A stretch of 64,000 bases of DNA, from assembly GCF_013415485.1 (NCBI RefSeq), contig NZ_JACBXS010000013.1:1-64000 (forward strand), in the 5' to 3' direction. The stretch is from Rhabdonatronobacter sediminivivens. Its GTDB lineage: Bacteria; Pseudomonadota; Alphaproteobacteria; Rhodobacterales; Rhodobacteraceae. The notes under the pieces were generated by a model, which worked only from the letters and a program-made list of their open reading frames with translations, was not told where the DNA came from and made no database searches. Position numbers and translations under genes: made by a program. This document shows, in pieces, positions 17,396-28,736 of this stretch (positions are counted from its first letter, which is position 1; the number at the start of each line of letters is the position of its first letter).

Positions 17396-17605
17396 AACGA
17401 TATAATGGCGCGAATGGGGCGGCTTGCCAAGAGCAAAACCCCGGGCGCGTCTAATTTTCGACAATTTTCAGGGCCTTGCGCGGAAGGTCCGTCGCCATGG
17501 CCGAAACAATGAACCAGCGCCTGCTTCACTGTTTCCCGCTGCGCCACGCGCGGATTGATCAGCGCGATGGCCCGGACCCGCGGCCACGAATCAACGCCCC
17601 GTGGA

Positions 17606-18025
17606 TCAGAGCCAGTCGCGCAGGATTGGAATCAGCGGAATATCCGCCGGGGGCATGGGGTAGTCCTTGAGCGCGGTGGGGGCGACCCATTTCAGCGTCT
17701 GCCCCTCGCGCGGTTGGGGTGCACCGTCCCATTTGCGGCAGGCATAAAGCGGCATCAGCAGGTGGAAATCGGCATAGCCGTGGCTGGCAAAGGTCAGTGG
17801 CGCAAGGCAGGACGCCCAGGTGTCGATGCCCAGTTCCTCATGCAATTCGCGGATCAGGGCGGCCTCGGGGGTTTCGCCGGGTTCAACCTTGCCGCCGGGA
17901 AATTCCCACAGGCCCGCCATGGACTTGCCCGGCGGGCGCCGGGTCAGTAGCACCCGCCCGTCACGGTCGATCAGCGCCACGGCCGCCACCAGCACCACGC
18001 GCAGCCCCGTCTGCGCCTGCGTCAT
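17606..18025 (-). CDS. mutT: NUDIX 8-oxo-dGTP diphosphatase
   Basis: 139 aa. The Nudix box is complete ([20 protein letters not shown] then ELGI), and the preceding WEFPGG is typical of MutT. It sanitises oxidised dGTP to prevent A:T to C:G mutation; the substrate is inferred from family resemblance. The start overlaps the argJ stop (ATGA, 18022-18025), so it is coupled to argJ. Confidence 0.92.
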   Translation of the reverse strand: MTQAQTGLRVVLVAAVALIDRDGRVLLTRRPPGKSMAGLWEFPGGKVEPGETPEAALIRELHEELGIDTWASCLAPLTFASHGYADFHLLMPLYACRKWDGAPQPREGQTLKWVAPTALKDYPMPPADIPLIPILRDWL

Positions 18026-19401
18026 GAACGGTAATCCGCGTTGATGTCGATATAGCGATGCGTCAGGTCACAGGTCCACATGGTCGATGCCCCCTGCCCC
18101 AGGCCCAGATCGACGCCGATGACCAACTCGCTGTTGCGCATGTAGGCGGCGGCCGCGGCCTCGCTGTAGCGGGGCGAGACACGGCCCCCATCGGCCACGG
18201 TGAGCGCCCCGAAGCGGATGGTCAGCCGGTCACGGTCCGCCCGGGCGCCGGATTTGCCCACGGCCATGACGATCCGCCCCCAGTTGGGATCCTCGCCCGC
18301 GATGGCGGTCTTGACCAGCGGTGACTCTGCAATGGCGCGGGCCACGCGCAGGGCGTCAGCATCGGTGTCAGCGCCGGTGACCTTGACCTCGACGAATTTG
18401 GTGGCCCCTTCGCCGTCACGCACGATCTGCTGGGCCAGATCGCTCAGCACGACCTCAAGCGCGCTTTCCAGGGCGCGGGCCTCAGGGGTGGCGCGGTCGG
18501 TGATGGCCGGGGCGCTGGCACGCCCGGTGGCCGCCAGAAGCACCGTGTCCGAGGTCGATGTATCGCTGTCCACGCTGATCCGGTTGAAGCTGCGATCCAC
18601 CGTGCGGCGCAACATGTCCTGCAACACGGCCCGGTCCACGGCTGCATCGGTAAAGACATAGGCCAGCATGGTCGCCATATCCGGCGCGATCATCCCCGAA
18701 CCCTTGGCAATCCCGGCCACGCGCACGGTTGTGCCGCCCAGGTCCAGCTCTGCCACCGACCCCTTGGGGAAGGTATCGGTGGTCATGATGGCGCGGGCGG
18801 CATCGGACATGCCATCGGCGGCCAGGGCCGGGGCCAGCACGGGCAGCGCGGCGGTGATGCGCTCATGCGGCAGATCCTCGCCGATCACCCCGGTCGACGA
18901 GGTGAACACCCGCCCCGTCGGCACCCCCAGCGTTGTCGACACAGCGGCGACGATCGCTTCGACCGCGGCAACTCCGGCGGCGCCGGTAAAGGTGTTGGCA
19001 TTGCCGGAATTCACCACGATTGCCGCGCCTGCATCGGCGGCAGCATCGGTGGCCAACTTGGCCTGACAATCCAGCACCGCAGCCGAGCGCGTGGCCGAGC
19101 GCGTGAACACCCCGGCGAGGGTGGTTCCGGGGGCAAGGCGCGCCAGCATCACATCCGTGCGCCCGGCATAGCGCACGCCAGCGGCGACCGTGGCGAAGTC
19201 CACCCCCTCGATGGGCGGGATCACCGGAAAGCCGCCTTCTGGCGCCAGCGGCGAGACCACAACCGCCTCCGTGCTGGGCTCCAGTGGCGCCGCGGCCTCG
19301 GCCTCGGTCAGGGCGCGCAGTTTCTTCAGCTTCGACTTCAGCTTTCGGGTCTTGAGCTTCTTGATCTCGGCCCGCAGCTGCTTTCCGGATTTCTTGGCCA
19401 T
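18022..19401 (-). CDS. argJ: Bifunctional ornithine acetyltransferase / N-acetylglutamate synthase with basic N-terminal extension
   Basis: ArgJ recycles the acetyl group from N-acetylornithine to glutamate in arginine synthesis; the precursor self-cleaves at an Ala-Thr bond. That site is present in [20 protein letters not shown]. Other family segments: [43 protein letters not shown] and GEDPNWGRI. The 460-aa product starting at 19401 (AGGA upstream) has ~45 extra N-terminal residues rich in Lys/Arg ([20 protein letters not shown] and onward) before the usual VVSPLAPEG start. The frame runs 92 codons further upstream, but that part lacks a ribosome-binding site. Operon with mutT downstream. 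Confidence 0.95.
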   Translation of the reverse strand: MAKKSGKQLRAEIKKLKTRKLKSKLKKLRALTEAEAAAPLEPSTEAVVVSPLAPEGGFPVIPPIEGVDFATVAAGVRYAGRTDVMLARLAPGTTLAGVFTRSATRSAAVLDCQAKLATDAAADAGAAIVVNSGNANTFTGAAGVAAVEAIVAAVSTTLGVPTGRVFTSSTGVIGEDLPHERITAALPVLAPALAADGMSDAARAIMTTDTFPKGSVAELDLGGTTVRVAGIAKGSGMIAPDMATMLAYVFTDAAVDRAVLQDMLRRTVDRSFNRISVDSDTSTSDTVLLAATGRASAPAITDRATPEARALESALEVVLSDLAQQIVRDGEGATKFVEVKVTGADTDADALRVARAIAESPLVKTAIAGEDPNWGRIVMAVGKSGARADRDRLTIRFGALTVADGGRVSPRYSEAAAAAYMRNSELVIGVDLGLGQGASTMWTCDLTHRYIDINADYRS

Positions 19402-19475
19402 GTCCTGCCCCCATTGGCGCATGCGCGCCCCGCCTGGCGGCCGGGCGTCGGTCCAGCACACTAGCGGTGCCGCGC

Positions 19476-20339
19476 TCAGTCGTCCAGAAGGTCCATCCGG
19501 CCGATCACCGAAGGATCCGCCGCATCCGCATTGCGCGAGACCTCGACCCCTTGAAGCACCCGGGCGACTTCGGCCACGGCGGCCTCGCGCTGGATGGACT
19601 CCTGCAGCTGCGTGCGGACCTCGTCCAGTTCTGGCGCGGTGCTGACGCGGGTGTCGTTCAGGCGCACCAGATGCCATCCGAACTGGGTCTCCAGCGGGCC
19701 CTCGATGTCACCGGGTTCCATGGCCATCACTGCGGATTCGAATTCCGGGATCATCACGCCGGGGCCGAACCATCCAAGCGAGCCGCCGCCTACCGCAGCG
19801 CCATCGGTGGAATGTTCGCGCGCCAGATCGGCGAAATCGGCGCCGGCGTCCAGTTCCTCGCGCAGGGCCTGCGCCTCCGCCTCGGTTTCGACGATGATAT
19901 GGGAGGCGTTGAACTCCGGCACCGGCCCCTCGGCCTCGAACTCGGCCACGAAGGCCTCGTAGGCGGTGGCCAGGCTTTCATCGGTCACGGCGCCTTCGGT
20001 GGCCCGGGTCAGCACGGAATTGGCGATTACCGCGCGGCGGTCGTTTTCCAGGGCCACGCGCTCGGCGGTGGTCAGATCGTCTTCGCTGCCCTGCATCATC
20101 AGCGCGGTCTGTTCGATAAGCTGCTCCAGCAGCGGATCGAACAGGGTTTCAGGCGGCAGCTGCCGGAACTGTTCCGGCAACGACTGATGCGAGACAATCA
20201 GGTGCCCCACGGTGATTTCGACCCCGTTGACCGTGGCCAATACCGTATCGACCGATGGCCCCTCTTCGGCGGCAGCCCCCGCCCCGACAGAAAGCGCAAG
20301 GGCGGTAGCGGCGGCGATACGCGGAAATCTGATCATCAC
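19476..20339 (-). CDS. Parvulin-type peptidyl-prolyl isomerase, periplasmic
   Basis: 287 aa. A signal peptide (MMIRFPRIAAATALALSV, cleavage near AAAEE) precedes a SurA/PrsA-like N-terminal region and a rotamase domain (ASHIIVETEAEAQALREELD, GGSLGWFGPGVMIPEFESAV, TQFGWHLVRLND). It assists folding of outer-membrane or periplasmic proteins. AAGGAG lies upstream of the ATG. Divergent from secA and upstream of argJ, a familiar arrangement in Rhodobacterales that fits a secretion-linked role. Confidence 0.92.
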   Translation of the reverse strand: MMIRFPRIAAATALALSVGAGAAAEEGPSVDTVLATVNGVEITVGHLIVSHQSLPEQFRQLPPETLFDPLLEQLIEQTALMMQGSEDDLTTAERVALENDRRAVIANSVLTRATEGAVTDESLATAYEAFVAEFEAEGPVPEFNASHIIVETEAEAQALREELDAGADFADLAREHSTDGAAVGGGSLGWFGPGVMIPEFESAVMAMEPGDIEGPLETQFGWHLVRLNDTRVSTAPELDEVRTQLQESIQREAAVAEVARVLQGVEVSRNADAADPSVIGRMDLLDD

Positions 20340-20375
20340 AGTGGACTCCTTCGACGGCGCAGCAGGTGCGCGACA

Positions 20376-20404
20376 TTGACAGTTCCAAGGCCACCCATTA
20401 CATC
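20376..20404 (+). promoter_or_regulatory. Promoter of secA
   Basis: TTGACA (20376-20381), 17-base spacer, TACATC (20399-20404), about 155 bases upstream of the secA ATG in the divergent gap between the parvulin gene and secA. The -35 is perfect and the -10 is weak. Confidence 0.45.
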
Positions 20405-20558
20405 CGCAGCGATCTTGCGATGCCCGGGGCCGCCCCGCTCAGCCGCGTTTCTATGGAAGCATGCGCGCACGGGCAACCCCGGTGCCAGCACGAAAGTTTG
20501 AGGTTACGGTACATCGGCGCCCGCGGGTGGCTGGGCACGGGCAAAGAGGCGGAGACAT

Positions 20559-23249
<2,691 letters not shown>

Positions 23250-23256
23250 GGGCCAG

Positions 23257-23297
23257 CCCCGCGCGGCGGCTCCCCTTGGCGGGCCGCCACGGGGCGG
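23257..23297 (+). terminator. Imperfect GC hairpin after secA
   Basis: GCCCCGCGCGGCGGC pairs imperfectly with GCCGCCACGGGGC just after the secA stop. No T tract. It probably reduces readthrough into the next gene, which has its own ribosome-binding site 98 bases further on. Confidence 0.4.
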
Positions 23298-23394
23298 TGC
23301 GCAAACCTTGACTTGATTGCCCGAATCTTGCCCACCCAATGCCGCATTCACCGTTCATTGTTTCCTCATCGGACACGAATCGAGGATTCTGACA

Positions 23395-24369
23395 ATGGTG
23401 CCTGTAAAACCACTGAAGCTTGCCGCTGTCGCGCTGGTTGGGGCGCTTGGCTCGGGATACGCGCTGCAACTGCTGGACGGAGAGGATGCAGCCAGCCGTG
23501 GGCAAACCGCCCAGATGGCGGGGCCATCGCTTGCGCGCCCCTCACCGCCCCAGGCGGGAACCGAAATCTCCGGCGCCCTGGTCTCGCTGCCCGGCAGGGA
23601 GGCGCGCGACATCGTGTCCGGGGACCGGATCGTTCAGACCGCCGCGCTGGATGATGCCCCTGCCCCGGGCCTGCAATTCACGCCGCCCGCCGAAACCGAT
23701 AGCGCCGCCGCGCCCGATTGCGCCATGACGCTCAGCCTGTCGCCCGGCGCCGCCGGGACCATCACTGCCACCCTGACCGCGCCCTGCAACGGGGGTGAGG
23801 CCGTGTCCATCACCCATGACAAGCTGCGCTTCGACGACCGGATGCCGGAAAGCGGTCCGCTGACCGTGATCCTGCCTGCGCTCAAGGTTGATGCCACGGT
23901 GCAGATGTCGCTTCCGGGGGCCGAAGCCCAGCATGCACAGGTGACCGTCCCGGAGGCGGCAGATTATGCGCGCACGGTCCTGCAATGGTCCGGCACGCCG
24001 GATTTCGCCCTGCACGCATTTCACGGCGAGACCGGCTTTGGCCAGCCCGGCCACGTTCACGCGCTCAATCCCGTGGACCCGGGCGCCCAGGGCGCGTTCA
24101 CCCTGACGCTGGGTCATGGCGGGCTGGAGCAGCCGCGGCTTGCCCATGTGCATTCCGTACCCGCCGCCAGCGCCGATCCCGTGCACTTTGCAATCGCGGC
24201 GCAGCATAACGGCGATACCTGCGGCCGGGTGTTGCAGGCGGAAACCTTTGTCAATGCCCCGCGTGCAACCACCTCGGTGCCCGTGACCGTTCATATGGAC
24301 AGCTGCGAGACCGAGGCGAGCTTTGTAATGCTGCCCGTGCCCCAGCCGCTGGAACTGGCCGCCAACTGA
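23395..24369 (+). CDS. Membrane-anchored protein of unknown function downstream of secA
   Basis: 324 aa from the ATG at 23395, which follows a GAGGA ribosome-binding site; the frame extends 26 codons upstream without support. A single N-terminal hydrophobic segment (PLKLAAVALVGALGSGYAL) anchors a periplasmic part with beta-rich, Ala/Pro-rich sequence. DCAMTLSLSPGAAGTITATL, HDKLRFDDRMPESGPLTV and HAFHGETGFGQPGHVHALNP stand out. Four Cys in two pairs could form disulfides. I do not recognise a family. In related genomes genes here are sometimes labelled translocase only because they follow secA; nothing in the sequence supports that. Confidence 0.65.
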   Translation: MVPVKPLKLAAVALVGALGSGYALQLLDGEDAASRGQTAQMAGPSLARPSPPQAGTEISGALVSLPGREARDIVSGDRIVQTAALDDAPAPGLQFTPPAETDSAAAPDCAMTLSLSPGAAGTITATLTAPCNGGEAVSITHDKLRFDDRMPESGPLTVILPALKVDATVQMSLPGAEAQHAQVTVPEAADYARTVLQWSGTPDFALHAFHGETGFGQPGHVHALNPVDPGAQGAFTLTLGHGGLEQPRLAHVHSVPAASADPVHFAIAAQHNGDTCGRVLQAETFVNAPRATTSVPVTVHMDSCETEASFVMLPVPQPLELAAN

Positions 24370-24394
24370 CGCGCGCGCCGCCCCTGTCCCTACC

Positions 24395-24422
24395 GCCGCC
24401 GCTGCACCCCGGGTGCGGCGGC
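24395..24422. terminator. Bidirectional hairpin between convergent genes
   Basis: GCCGCC-GCT-GCACCC (24395-24409), one base, GGGTGC-GGCGGC (24411-24422): two 6-bp stems separated by a 3-base bulge. It lies in the 62-base gap between the convergent 23.4-kb and sulfotransferase genes. Confidence 0.5.
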
Positions 24423-24431
24423 GCCTGTGGT

Positions 24432-25859
24432 TCAGGACAGATCGTCGAAACCCAGCATCCGGTAATCCATGCCATAGGCGGCGCGGCAGGCGGCGTCGAT
24501 CTCGGGCGTGCGCGTCTCTGCCAGTGCAAAGCGGTGCCGCGGCGGCGGCGCGGCGTATTCGGGCGCGTGCGCCACCCCCAGATCAGCCGCGATCCGCGCC
24601 AGATCACGCGGCAGCGTTGCCTCATGCAGCACCCGGTCGGGGACGCATTGCTGGCGGAACCCTTCGATGATCATGGTCTGACTGGCCCAGGGCGGCTGCA
24701 CCGGCAAGCCCGTCTGCCCCGCCAGATTGGCCTGCACAAAGCGCAGATACGCCAGAAACCCGGCGCGGTGCAGCTCCAGATCATAGGTCTGGTCCAGCGC
24801 CTCGGCGGGCGGCAGGTCGATCCCGTGGACACGCTGCAGATAGCCGCGCACCCCGCTGCGCGTGCCTTCCACCACCTGGCGCAGGTAAACGTCATGGGCA
24901 CGTGCCAGCGGATGGCGCAGCACGGTGAAACACACCCGCCCCGGCGCCCCCCCCTGCCAGCCGCGCAGCTCTGGCACTGTCATGGCCGGGGGAAGCGCCC
25001 CGCGCGCAACCCCGTCCAGCCCGGCCAGCCAGTCCAGAACCGGACCTTCGGGCCCGCCCGGAACCGGCATGAACAGCACCGGCGCCTTCACGGCCCGGCG
25101 CCAGGTGCCCACGCGCGCCCCGCGGCGCGGCTCGGTCCCCGGGATACGGGCCAGGTCAAACCGGTCCAGCCGGGCAATGCCTTCGTGCAGGGCCTCGGGG
25201 TTCAGCACCTTGTCCTGCGGCAGTTCCGGGTTCTGGCGCTTGAGCTTGCCCGAAAGCGCCTGAAACCGCGCGGGCACACCCAGCCATTGCGCCAGACCGT
25301 TGAGCACCTCCAGATCCGCCAGATCGTCATACCCGATGACAAAAGGCGCCTGCCCGCTGATCTGCAACCCGTGCAGGATGCGTTCGTGGAAGCCCTGGGT
25401 GGTCAGCACATGCGACTCGAACTCGGCGGCATCGAACCGGACCTGCGCGGCGCGCTTGTGCTTGACATCGCCCAGTTTCCACTGATCCGTCGCCGCCGCG
25501 ATCTTGCGCGAGATATAGCTGTCGAGCGGATTGCGGGTCAGCAGGATCTTGGCGCAGCGCGGGTCCGGCAGAAGCTGCTCCAGCACCCGCGGATCATGGT
25601 CATGGAACAGCCGGAACCCGCATAGCCCGGGCTGCGCGCGCAGGGCCGCCACCATCCCCAGCGGATCAGCCTCGCGCCGGGTCAGGTCATAGCCCAGCCA
25701 CGCCTGCTGCTTGCGATGCCCCACGAAATGAGGGTTGAACAACTCCCCAGCGCAGGTCACACCCGCCAGCGCGTTCAGATGCTCTTCCAGCAGGTTCGAG
25801 CCGGTGCGCATTCCTGCAAGCAAAACGAACATGTCAAAGCGCGGTGCTGTTCCGGTCAT
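24432..25859 (-). CDS. Sulfotransferase-like protein, apparently two fused domains
   Basis: 475 aa. The N-terminal half has the 5'-phosphosulfate-binding loop FVLLAGMRTGSNLLEEHLNA and a 3'-phosphate region (KILLTRNPLDSYISRKIAAA), typical of NodH/Stf0-type PAPS-dependent sulfotransferases. The C-terminal half restarts with APVLFMPVPGGPEGPVLDWL, then FTVLRHPLARAHDVYLRQV, resembling a second sulfotransferase fold (Sulfotransfer_2-like). It probably transfers sulfate to a surface or exopolysaccharide. The ATG overlaps the stop of the GlcNAc-transferase gene (ATGA, 25856-25859), so the two are coupled. Confidence 0.82.
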   Translation of the reverse strand: MTGTAPRFDMFVLLAGMRTGSNLLEEHLNALAGVTCAGELFNPHFVGHRKQQAWLGYDLTRREADPLGMVAALRAQPGLCGFRLFHDHDPRVLEQLLPDPRCAKILLTRNPLDSYISRKIAAATDQWKLGDVKHKRAAQVRFDAAEFESHVLTTQGFHERILHGLQISGQAPFVIGYDDLADLEVLNGLAQWLGVPARFQALSGKLKRQNPELPQDKVLNPEALHEGIARLDRFDLARIPGTEPRRGARVGTWRRAVKAPVLFMPVPGGPEGPVLDWLAGLDGVARGALPPAMTVPELRGWQGGAPGRVCFTVLRHPLARAHDVYLRQVVEGTRSGVRGYLQRVHGIDLPPAEALDQTYDLELHRAGFLAYLRFVQANLAGQTGLPVQPPWASQTMIIEGFRQQCVPDRVLHEATLPRDLARIAADLGVAHAPEYAAPPPRHRFALAETRTPEIDAACRAAYGMDYRMLGFDDLS

Positions 25860-27553
25860 TCGCGGGCCTTTCGCACAGGGCGGGCGGGTGCCTCGGTATG
25901 GGGGTAATCGGCCAGTTCCACCAGCGGCAGGCCAATATCGCGGGCACGGGCCAGAAAAGCGCCGAAACCGTCCAGCGCAATCATTGGCGGAGGCGGCGCG
26001 GCAGCGGCACGGGGGGCGATCTCGGCCAGAACCTCGGCCATGGCGGCCTGAGGCGTGTCCAGATACTCGGCCAGGGACCAGATGCGCACGCGCGCGCGCA
26101 CATGCGGTGAACGCAGCGCCCACAGAAACGCCTGTTCGCGCTTCTGCAGCATCGCCAGTTCGTCCCGCAAATCCCCGGCATCCGCCCCACGCTGGAAAAG
26201 GGGCACGGCCCAGGCGCCGGCGATCACGGCAATATGGGCGTTGGGATCGGTGGCCATGAACCATTCCAGCGCGCCATCCACGGCATCGGCCGGGCCATAC
26301 TGGAGGCACTGCCGCTCCCCGCGCGTGTTCCAGATCAGGTTGGTCAGGAACATGCGCGGGTTGTAATCGCGCAGGGCCGCGCTGTCGCTCAACGCGCCGT
26401 TATAGACCCGCGCGCCACCGGAAAACATCACCCGCCGCGGATCATAAAGATGCCCGTGCACGCGCAGCCGCGCCACATCCGACAGCCAGCGGTCGAACCC
26501 TGGGTGCAGCTCGGCAAAGCCGCACAGTACCGAATAGGGCGCGGCGGTCTTACCCTGGGGCACATGGCCATGCGGAAAGCGGCTTTGCATATAAAGCCCC
26601 GCGCGCCCTTCGCGCCGCTGCCGCTCGGCCCGGCTGAAATGGCGATGAATGCGCCCGGGCTGGGGGTTCACGGGGGCCGCGCGGGCGGGCTGGTCGGACA
26701 GGAAATAGTCATAGAGCCGATCCGCCTGCGGCCAGATCTTGCGCGCCAGAAAACAGTCCGAGCGGCGCAGCAATTGCAGATGATCGTCATAGAACAGATG
26801 CGGGCGGCCGTTCCCGTCGAACTTGACCAGGGTCAGCGCGCGGCTTTCGATACGCCGCGCGTGCTGGCGCACAAGGGTCTGAAAGTACGCCTCATCCGGG
26901 ATCCAGACCTGGCGGAAATAACGCTCATACCGTTTGCGTTTGGGATCCGACAGGATCGCCTCCAGCGTGGTGCGGCTCAGGCACCACCACTGACTGCCCA
27001 GATGCGGTTGCAGGGGGCGGGGAACCTCACGCTGCAGCCCCAGGCGGCGCTGCAGGTCCACCGCGCGGTCAAACAGCCAGCGCTGGCGGCGCCAGTCAAA
27101 GGGGAACCAGCGCGTGAACCGTTCCTGCGACAGCCCGCCGACGGTCCAGACGACATCCTCCACCGCCACGGATTCGATGAAATCCACCCCCTCGCGCGCG
27201 GCCAGCCAGTCGATCATCTCGGCCGCCGGGCGCAGCGGCAGACAGGCGCCCGAGGTCAGGCACACATGCCCCACGCCCGGGAAATCCCGCAGCAACAGGG
27301 CGGCAGCCTCCTGCGTGGCCTGCACCAGGGACCAACTGCCCCAGGCACAGCGATGGCGCGGGCTGAAGCGCAGATGCGGCAGATGGGCAAGCGCGGCGCG
27401 CATTGCCTCGGCCTCGGCCTCGGGCGCGGCGCGGTCCAGATGGATCACCACCGGGCACCCGGCATCCGCCCAGAACCGGGCCACCGCCGCCGCGCGTTCC
27501 AGCGCGGTATGGCACAGCATGATGATGCCCAGCGGCGCGGTTTGCGCGCTCAT
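25856..27553 (-). CDS. Core-2/I-branching-type beta-1,6-N-acetylglucosaminyltransferase with C-terminal DUF5928-like region
   Basis: 565 aa. Residues ~8-260 resemble the Branch (GT14) family: LGIIMLCHTALERAAAVARF, VVIHLDRAAPEAEAEAMRAA, RCAWGSWSLVQATQEAA, HVCLTSGACLPLRP, LGSQWWCLSRTTLEAIL and VWIPDEAYFQTLVRQHA (the acidic base region). The remaining ~300 residues form a second conserved region I believe is DUF5928. Predicted to add GlcNAc-type branches to a surface glycan. Overlaps at both ends by ATGA (27550-27553 upstream, 25856-25859 downstream), forming a three-gene unit GT2 - branching enzyme - sulfotransferase. Confidence 0.85.
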   Translation of the reverse strand: MSAQTAPLGIIMLCHTALERAAAVARFWADAGCPVVIHLDRAAPEAEAEAMRAALAHLPHLRFSPRHRCAWGSWSLVQATQEAAALLLRDFPGVGHVCLTSGACLPLRPAAEMIDWLAAREGVDFIESVAVEDVVWTVGGLSQERFTRWFPFDWRRQRWLFDRAVDLQRRLGLQREVPRPLQPHLGSQWWCLSRTTLEAILSDPKRKRYERYFRQVWIPDEAYFQTLVRQHARRIESRALTLVKFDGNGRPHLFYDDHLQLLRRSDCFLARKIWPQADRLYDYFLSDQPARAAPVNPQPGRIHRHFSRAERQRREGRAGLYMQSRFPHGHVPQGKTAAPYSVLCGFAELHPGFDRWLSDVARLRVHGHLYDPRRVMFSGGARVYNGALSDSAALRDYNPRMFLTNLIWNTRGERQCLQYGPADAVDGALEWFMATDPNAHIAVIAGAWAVPLFQRGADAGDLRDELAMLQKREQAFLWALRSPHVRARVRIWSLAEYLDTPQAAMAEVLAEIAPRAAAAPPPPMIALDGFGAFLARARDIGLPLVELADYPHTEAPARPVRKARE

Positions 27554-28560
27554 GCCCAGTCCCCCTTGGACATCAACCCCAGGATCTCCAGCTGGCGCCA
27601 GTTGATGTATTCCGTGGACCAGTCGCACCACAGATCCGCCGCCCCGTCCAGCCCCTCGGCATAGGCTGCATATTCGCGCCCACCGCCGTAATGCTCGGCG
27701 CGGCGGGCTTCCTCCTGCGCCCTGGGCAGCAACGTATCCAGAAACTTCGCATGCAGCAACACGCCCGAGGCCTGCTCCCCCCCGCTGCGATCATGGACCT
27801 GGTTGAGGCCCCGGGGCAAAAGCGCATGGGTCGAACTGACATAGGCATACTTGCGCGTCCAGCGCACCAGCGGCGTCTTGTTGAGCGCGGGCGCCGCACC
27901 GGGCCGGTCGGCAAAAAACCGGCGCATGCGCACCCCGCCCTGTATCCACAGGTTGCGATACCTCGGATTGTGCGAAATGCACAGATTCCCCGCATCGAAC
28001 CAGCGCGCGATCTCGAACGGGTCCTGCCCTTCGGCATAGGGTTGCGCGCCCAGCGGGCCCTTCGGATACATGTCCAGCAGCATCGCGCCAAAGGACCGCC
28101 GCCCGGCCTCGTCCAGCCAGCCGGTCAGCGCGGGCAGCGGGCGGGTGTCGCAGAACGGATAGACCAAGAACTCATCGGGATCGACCACCAGCGTCCAATG
28201 CCCCGCGCCATAGCGCCATTGCAGATGGTTCAGCCAGTCCACCCCGAACCCTGAGCGCCGGTAACTCCCCCCCGTCCGCCAGAGCGAGACATCCTCCTGC
28301 GCCCCCAGATACTCCCCGCTGCCATCGTCCGAGCCATTGTCCACCATCAGGAAATGCCCCACCCCCAGATCGCGGTAATAGCGCAGGAAATACGGCAGGC
28401 GCAGGCGTTCGTTGCGCAGCGTGGTAAAGGCCAGGATCATGCCGGGGCGGATCGCGCGGGTGCGGTCCGCAACGCGGCGCAGCTCCAAGCTCTTGCGCAA
28501 AGCGCGCATCAGCTTGATCTGCCGCTCCGCCCGCAAACTCAACCTTGCGCGAAATCCCAC
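27550..28560 (-). CDS. Glycosyltransferase family 2-like (GT92/Glyco_tranf_2_4)
   Basis: 336 aa from the GTG at 28560, preceded by AGGCAGGAC. This gives a (M)GFRARLSLRAERQ start that I recall from orthologs; a TTG at 28638 or an ATG at 28509 are alternatives. GT-A features: LAFTTLRNERLRLPYFLRYY, HFLMVDNGSDDGSGEYL, and the metal-binding VVDPDEFLVYP. Further on come AMLLDMYPKGPLG and HNPRYRN. Predicted to build the same surface polysaccharide as the two coupled downstream genes. Confidence 0.85.
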   Translation of the reverse strand: MGFRARLSLRAERQIKLMRALRKSLELRRVADRTRAIRPGMILAFTTLRNERLRLPYFLRYYRDLGVGHFLMVDNGSDDGSGEYLGAQEDVSLWRTGGSYRRSGFGVDWLNHLQWRYGAGHWTLVVDPDEFLVYPFCDTRPLPALTGWLDEAGRRSFGAMLLDMYPKGPLGAQPYAEGQDPFEIARWFDAGNLCISHNPRYRNLWIQGGVRMRRFFADRPGAAPALNKTPLVRWTRKYAYVSSTHALLPRGLNQVHDRSGGEQASGVLLHAKFLDTLLPRAQEEARRAEHYGGGREYAAYAEGLDGAADLWCDWSTEYINWRQLEILGLMSKGDWA

Positions 28561-28655
28561 GTCCTGCCTGCCCAACCCTGATCCTGAGGCGCCCGAAACC
28601 CTGGCCCGGACCTTGCCGCCCCGATGGCGAAACTGCAACCGCTTTGCACCACCCT

Positions 28656-28733
28656 GCCCTTGCCGCCCCCCGTCGCGGCGGCGCGCAAGGGTGGGCGGCT
28701 GGGCGCGACGGCGCGGCGGGGGGCGGCAAGGGC
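28656..28733 (-). repeat. C-rich-loop hairpin, copy C (3' of livF)
   Basis: 17-bp perfect stem 28656-28672 with 28717-28733. The sense (minus) loop reads GCGCCCAGCCGCCCACCC then TTGCGCGCC, closed by a small inner TCGCG/CGCGA stem. It starts 3 bases after the livF stop at 28737. The loop core is nearly identical to copy B (GCGCCCACCCACCCACCC then TGCGCGCC). Confidence 0.75.
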
Positions 28734-28736
28734 GGC

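Larger units (their letters stand above)
16951..17605. other. 655-base non-coding region between dnaJ and mutT
   Basis: No convincing protein gene lies here; the open frames on both strands lack start signals and family features. It holds, left to right: hairpin copy B (17030-17078), a perfect 24-base palindrome (17080-17103), two copies of TTGCGACAGACC (17180-17191 and 17206-17217, 26 bases apart) with a related CCACAGACCC between them, an intrinsic terminator on the minus strand (17232-17265), and a minus-strand promoter-like pair near 17402-17430. From about 17140 to 17500 it is less GC-rich than the flanks. See the sRNA entry. Confidence 0.6.

Noticed and set aside
16919..17464. 181-aa minus-strand frame over the 17-kb non-coding region
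   Set aside because: It includes the hairpins and the candidate sRNA, overlaps the dnaJ end and shows no family features.
17451..17498. 15-codon minus-strand ORF starting MATDLPRKALKIVEN
   Set aside because: No ribosome-binding site and no conservation that I can check; too short to call. It could be a fragment of a lost gene.
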